DNA of 9,092 nucleotides, from positions 1 through 9,092 of the forward strand of contig JABHXS010000114.1 in assembly GCA_018657165.1 (NCBI GenBank), read 5' to 3'. The DNA comes from Nitrosomonadales bacterium (GTDB lineage Bacteria; Pseudomonadota; Gammaproteobacteria; Burkholderiales; Methylophilaceae). The notes under the pieces were generated by a model. It made no database searches. It was not told the origin of the DNA and saw nothing but the letters and a program-made list of their open reading frames with translations. Below, in pieces: positions 6,912 through 9,092 of this stretch. The position numbers and the translations under genes were made by a program. Every line of letters starts with the position of its first letter. Positions within the stretch are counted from its first letter, which is position 1.

Positions 6912-6987
6912 TGGTAGGGGATGCGAGGTTCGAACTCGCGACAAATTGATTAAGAGTCAACTGCTCTACCAACTGAGCTAATCCCCC
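6912..6987 (-). tRNA. tRNA-Lys (anticodon CUU)
   Basis: On the minus strand the 76 bases fold into a full cloverleaf. Acceptor arm GGGGGAT pairs with ATCCCCT, D-stem GCTC/GAGC, anticodon stem GTTGA/TCAAT with loop C-T-CTT-A-A, five-base variable loop TTGTC, T-stem GCGAG/CTCGC with loop TTCGAAC, discriminator A and encoded CCA. Anticodon CUU reads AAG, and the body resembles bacterial lysine tRNAs. One oddity: the terminal pair 1-72 is G-U, not the usual G-C. The 3' end is 29 bases from the start of nnrD. Confidence 0.95.
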
Positions 6988-7017
6988 AGATAAAAAAATG
7001 CGTATTTATTTTACCAA

Positions 7018-7044
7018 GCTATATTAGTCAGTTATTGAAGTCAA
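7018..7044 (-). promoter_or_regulatory. Possible promoter of tRNA-Lys
   Basis: Minus-strand TTGACT (7044-7039) is followed 15 bases on by TATAGC (7023-7018). The spacing is short and the -10 is imperfect, but the position, about 30 bases before the mature tRNA, is right. Confidence 0.35.
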
Positions 7045-7060
7045 TTTAATATCAATAACT
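7030..7060. repeat. 9-bp inverted repeat followed by a T run
   Basis: AGTTATTGA and TCAATAACT are exact reverse complements separated by 13 bases, with six Ts after the right arm (to 7065). It overlaps the proposed tRNA promoter and abuts the oxidoreductase relic. It could be a weak plus-strand terminator, a binding site, or chance in AT-rich DNA. Confidence 0.4.
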
Positions 7061-7066
7061 TTTTTA

Positions 7067-7255
7067 GCGCTGACAGCCAATGCAAATCCTGGCGTGATTG
7101 TCGCCACTCTAGGTTGTTGGCGTCAACATAACACTGGCGTGGTTAACTCTGTCAGTTCAAACTCTTTTGGAGGCAAGGGTAACTCACTCACATCGCATGA
7201 CTGTCTCGTTGAGGTTAGAAAAATCCAACTTTTACCAACCTTAATTTGCATTTAA
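7067..7255 (+). pseudogene. Relic C-terminus of a second molybdopterin oxidoreductase
   Basis: This plus-strand frame has no start codon context but encodes a stretch closely matching the end of the intact oxidoreductase (coded at 3555-3689). Shared motifs include T-L-G-x-W-R-Q, G-V-V-N-S-V-S-S-N, and T-S-H-D-C-L-V-E-V-R. By hand alignment, 34 of 45 residues are identical over 7085-7219, while the codons differ at many third positions. It is therefore not a fresh duplicate of the gene at 1569-3698. Recognisable similarity begins near 7067; upstream the frame is open for a while but no longer looks like the family. The natural stop after E-V-R is lost and the frame runs on to a TAA at 7253. 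Codons such as GGC, GTG, GTC and GCC make it richer in GC than its flanks. The remaining ~640 residues of the gene are gone. Confidence 0.88.
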
Positions 7256-7262
7256 ATTTTTA

Positions 7263-7302
7263 AGCTCTCACCCTGAGCAAGGAGCTAGAAATTTATTTTT
7301 TT
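7263..7302 (+). terminator. Possible leftover terminator of the relic gene
   Basis: AGCTC (7263-7267) can pair with GAGCT (7282-7286) around a 14-base loop, followed by a T-rich tract (7291-7303). It lies just after the relic frame and could be that gene's old terminator. On the minus strand it lies downstream of the deacetylase-like gene but lacks a proper T run. The stem is short. Confidence 0.3.
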
Positions 7303-7330
7303 TGATTTTTATATTTAATGCTAATGCAAG

Positions 7331-8362
7331 TTAATTAGTTATTAACACATCTAAAATACTGGTAGTTGCATTTTTTATATTTTCAGGAGTATACCCACCC
7401 TCTAGCATGTAAATTATACGGCCATTTGAGTACTGTTTTGTTATATCATTAAGTATCATTGCTGCTTTTTTATAACCATTGCTTGTGTAGCTCAATTCAC
7501 CCAATATATCACCTTCATAGGCATCAAAACCTGCAGAGACAATAACAAAATCAGGTTTAAACTGATCCATGGCCGGTTTAAGTTGATCTCTAAGCCCTTT
7601 GATTAAGTCATCATCACCTGATCCTGCAGGTAAATCAATATTGAGTGTATATCCTTTGCCTTTGCCAGTACCAGTCTCATCGGGACGTCCAGTACCTGGA
7701 TAAAAAGGATGTTGGTGGATACTAAAATAAAAAACACTATCATCTTCGTAAAAGATATCTTGTGTACCATTACCATGGTGTACATCAAAATCAACAATCA
7801 AAATTCGCTTTAGATCATATTTTTTTTGCAAGTAGCGTGCAACAATAGCAATATTATTATAAATACAAAAGCCCATACCCCTTGAGGCCGTGGCATGATG
7901 GCCCGGAGGCCTTACCAAGGCAAAAGCGGATGAAATTTCACCAGCCATGATAAGATCAACTGCCTCTAAACCAGCTCCTACAGCTAATTTTGCAACATCA
8001 TTGCTGTGTTTGGAAATAGGGGTGTCACCCGTACTTAAATAAGCCCTATTATTCTTTAATTGCGAAACTTGGTGGTCAACTAACTCAATATATTCATTAG
8101 TGTGCACTAAGTTTAATTCATCAAATGTTGCTACCTTAAAATTCGGCCAAATAATTTTTGATGAAATTTTTTGGTTGGCTTTTAAGTCACTTATTACAGA
8201 AATTAACCGCTCAGGATTTTCAGGATGGCTAGGTCCTGTGTTATGCAATAAAAATCTTTCATCGTACATTACTGCTACTTTTTGTTCATTTGCAAAATTA
8301 AAATTGCTAAATGTCATCATAAAATTGAAAAGGCAAAAAATTAAAATTGAAAGTTTTTTCAT
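7331..8362 (-). CDS. Histone-deacetylase-fold amidohydrolase with signal peptide
   Basis: A 343-residue zinc amidohydrolase of the HDAC / acetylpolyamine amidohydrolase / acetoin-utilisation family. The active site is complete: R-P-P-G-H-H-A (H155, H156), D-F-D-V-H-H-G-N-G-T (zinc ligands D193 and H195), S-A-G-F-D-A (zinc ligand D280), and L-E-G-G-Y with the transition-state tyrosine Y324. The N-terminal H-P-E-N-P-E-R-L motif is also present. Unusually, the protein begins with K-K and a hydrophobic stretch of ~18 residues ending N-F-N-F-A/N-E, a typical Sec signal peptide. The mature enzyme would then act in the periplasm on an amide or acetyl-amine substrate. I prefer the ATG at 8362 to the TTG at 8380 because only the former starts directly with the K-K signal sequence. 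No real ribosome site is visible. A TATAAT at 8377-8372 would place transcription start almost at the ATG. It stands alone, divergent from the short ORFs at 8483 onward. Confidence 0.9.
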   Translation of the reverse strand: MKKLSILIFCLFNFMMTFSNFNFANEQKVAVMYDERFLLHNTGPSHPENPERLISVISDLKANQKISSKIIWPNFKVATFDELNLVHTNEYIELVDHQVSQLKNNRAYLSTGDTPISKHSNDVAKLAVGAGLEAVDLIMAGEISSAFALVRPPGHHATASRGMGFCIYNNIAIVARYLQKKYDLKRILIVDFDVHHGNGTQDIFYEDDSVFYFSIHQHPFYPGTGRPDETGTGKGKGYTLNIDLPAGSGDDDLIKGLRDQLKPAMDQFKPDFVIVSAGFDAYEGDILGELSYTSNGYKKAAMILNDITKQYSNGRIIYMLEGGYTPENIKNATTSILDVLITN

Positions 8363-8371
8363 ATACGGAAA

Positions 8372-8377
8372 ATTATA
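8372..8377 (-). promoter_or_regulatory. Possible -10 element of the deacetylase-like gene
   Basis: A perfect minus-strand TATAAT ends 9 bases before the preferred ATG at 8362, so the message would be nearly leaderless. The matching -35 position (TTTTAT, near 8400-8395) is poor. The hexamer may be chance in AT-rich DNA. Confidence 0.3.
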
Positions 8378-8412
8378 CAAGCGATAAACAGCTAATAAAA
8401 TGTTTAATTCTT

Positions 8413-8426
8413 TTGATTTATATCAA
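8413..8426. promoter_or_regulatory. Perfect FNR-type box
   Basis: TTGAT-TTAT-ATCAA is an exact match to the FNR/Anr consensus TTGAT-N4-ATCAA. Its centre (8419.5) is 41.5 bp upstream of the start predicted from the TAATAT at 8449-8454, the classical class II activation position. It therefore points rightward, to the short ORF at 8483. It is also upstream of the divergent deacetylase-like gene, but there the spacing to the only good -10 (about 54 bp) is not standard. Confidence 0.7.
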
Positions 8427-8448
8427 TAATTACCTCGGACATAAAAGT

Positions 8449-8454
8449 TAATAT
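8449..8454 (+). promoter_or_regulatory. -10 element of an FNR-dependent promoter
   Basis: TAATAT predicts a start near 8461 and a leader of about 22 bases containing AAGGGG before the ATG at 8483. No -35 hexamer is needed if FNR binds at 8413-8426. Confidence 0.55.
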
Positions 8455-8482
8455 TTAACCATATCAATAAAAGGGGTAGGTT

Positions 8483-8599
8483 ATGCAAGAGTCAGTTTTG
8501 AAGCAACTAAAACCTGTGCTTATTGCAAGTGCGGTGGTATGTATTTTATTGTTTTGTATATTAATTTTTACACAAACGGCATTTCATGGAATCCATTAG
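8483..8599 (+). CDS. 38-residue single-pass membrane protein, putative FNR-controlled
   Basis: A short ORF, M-Q-E-S-V-L-K-Q-L-K-P followed by a continuous hydrophobic helix (about residues 12-29) and a short tail T-Q-T-A-F-H-G-I-H. I do not recognise it. The case for a real gene is its start region: AAGGGG six bases before the ATG, a -10 element and a perfect FNR box all at standard distances. Size and topology are like the small accessory subunits of respiratory complexes (CydX- or CcoQ-sized proteins), which would suit low-oxygen control, but there is no sequence evidence for a partner. The next ORF begins close by in another frame. It could also be what is left of a longer gene. Confidence 0.5.
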   Translation: MQESVLKQLKPVLIASAVVCILLFCILIFTQTAFHGIH

Positions 8600-8621
8600 T
8601 AATGGATTGATTAGGGCAAGC

Positions 8622-8846
8622 ATGGGACGCAAATTCATCGCCCTAATTGTTACGTCAGCGACTATACTATTATTGCGGTTCATTTGTATCGCAATCTTGA
8701 TACTCTACTCATTATCTTTATATATAGATTATGGTAAGCCACAAACTAACGGTAGAGTTTATGTTAACACTGAAATAATTAAACAAGAGGCTCCTAAAAT
8801 AATTCCACAACCTAAGCCACAATCAATCACTTACTATCTTACGTGA
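8622..8846 (+). CDS. Hypothetical 74-residue membrane-anchored protein
   Basis: From the ATG at 8622 (AGGG five bases upstream) the product has an M-G-R-K start and a long hydrophobic segment (about residues 5-35). A short polar domain with a lysine/proline-rich stretch (P-K-I-I-P-Q-P-K-P-Q) follows. An alternative ATG at 8586 would overlap the 38-residue ORF by 14 bases and add 12 residues, but it lacks a ribosome site. A signal-anchor with a proline-rich periplasmic tail is plausible, and its position just after the FNR-linked ORF suggests co-transcription. I recognise no family. With DNA this AT-rich the ORF may be fortuitous or a decayed remnant. Confidence 0.35.
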   Translation: MGRKFIALIVTSATILLLRFICIAILILYSLSLYIDYGKPQTNGRVYVNTEIIKQEAPKIIPQPKPQSITYYLT

Positions 8847-8891
8847 GAATGTAACAAAAATTTAAGAGGCACACCTAGCTATATACCCTAT

Positions 8892-8918
8892 GGGGTGGAG
8901 GGGGACATAACCCCTTTT
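8892..8918 (+). terminator. G-rich hairpin, possible weak terminator
   Basis: Two G runs (8892-8895 and 8900-8904) can pair with CCCC (8911-8914), which is followed by TTTT. The inner pairing leaves a six-base loop ACATAA. It stands about 45 bases after the last short ORF, so it may end that transcript. The T run is short and the two possible stems compete. Confidence 0.35.
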
Positions 8919-8995
8919 ATAAGGAATAAGAATGATTCGGCTGCAATTAATTAGCCTATTACAAAACGAACTTCAGAATTAAAACCCAATACTAT

Positions 8996-9020
8996 AATTT
9001 ACATAAAATTTTTGTAAATT
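8996..9020. repeat. 8-bp inverted repeat
   Basis: AATTTACA and TGTAAATT, exact reverse complements nine bases apart, in otherwise featureless AT-rich DNA. It may be an operator or chance. Beyond the G-rich hairpin I see no convincing gene up to the right edge. Confidence 0.3.
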
Positions 9021-9092
9021 ACTAAAATCAGCTCTTAGCTTAGCAACCCCTGCATCGGTATGTAGCCATTTTCATATACAATAATTAAATAA

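Noticed and set aside
6912..7255. A tRNA-associated integration site explaining the oxidoreductase relic
   Set aside because: The relic lies on the 5' side of the tRNA. I see no integrase, no repeat of the tRNA 3' end and no island boundary.
7603..7797. Minus-strand 64-codon frame
   Set aside because: It is an alternative frame of the deacetylase-like gene across its zinc-binding motif region.
8100..8387. Plus-strand 95-codon frame
   Set aside because: It is antisense to the 5' part of the deacetylase-like gene, including its signal peptide.
9035..9092. Minus-strand frame entering from the right edge, ending Y-I-P-M-Q-G-L-L-S and a TAA at 9037-9035
   Set aside because: It could be the 3' end of a gene beyond the window, but 18 codons without a recognisable motif are too little to call.
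1..9092. CRISPR arrays, insertion sequences, rRNA, phage genes, toxin-antitoxin pairs
   Set aside because: I saw no regularly spaced repeats, transposase motifs or terminal repeats. The inverted repeats found are single and local.

Overview
The window looks like chromosomal DNA of a low-GC gammaproteobacterium. Protein content and codon use resemble the marine sulfur-oxidising SUP05/Thioglobus group and its symbiont relatives. That placement is inference from overall resemblance; there is no rRNA or marker gene here to prove it.

Layout. (1) 2-743: the 3' end of an MBL-fold hydrolase gene and a small secreted protein gene, closed by a clear intrinsic terminator that also serves the convergent gene. 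(2) 759-1568: a DUF1097 membrane protein gene on the minus strand. A ~300-bp AT-rich divergent control region separates it from the next operon and holds a strong minus-strand promoter, a plus-strand -10 element and a perfect 10-bp inverted repeat. (3) 1569-5963: a tightly packed four-gene plus-strand operon. It encodes a cytoplasmic molybdopterin/4Fe-4S oxidoreductase of the DMSO reductase superfamily, a MEKHLA (PAS-like) domain protein, a metabolite:H+ symporter of the MFS and a YqaA/DedA-type membrane protein. The MEKHLA gene has no ATG, GTG or TTG start that would give the whole domain. Its best start is an ATA overlapping the oxidoreductase stop codon. (4) 6004-6987, minus strand: tRNA-Lys(CUU) followed closely by the gene for ADP-dependent NAD(P)H-hydrate dehydratase (nnrD). 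(5) 6988-7330: an intergenic stretch carrying a decayed C-terminal fragment of a second, clearly diverged molybdopterin oxidoreductase. (6) 7331-8362, minus strand: a histone-deacetylase-fold amidohydrolase with a complete active site and an apparent Sec signal peptide. (7) 8400-9092: an FNR-type box in textbook class II position in front of one or two short membrane-protein ORFs, then mostly featureless AT-rich DNA to the edge.

How the parts may work together. The operon in region 3 reads as a small metabolic module: a transporter brings in an organic substrate, a soluble Mo enzyme transforms it, and a PAS-like protein senses or assists. The substrate cannot be read from sequence. The relic in region 5 indicates that another Mo enzyme of the same subfamily once lay nearby and was lost. 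The FNR box, if used, ties the small membrane proteins at the right end to low-oxygen conditions.
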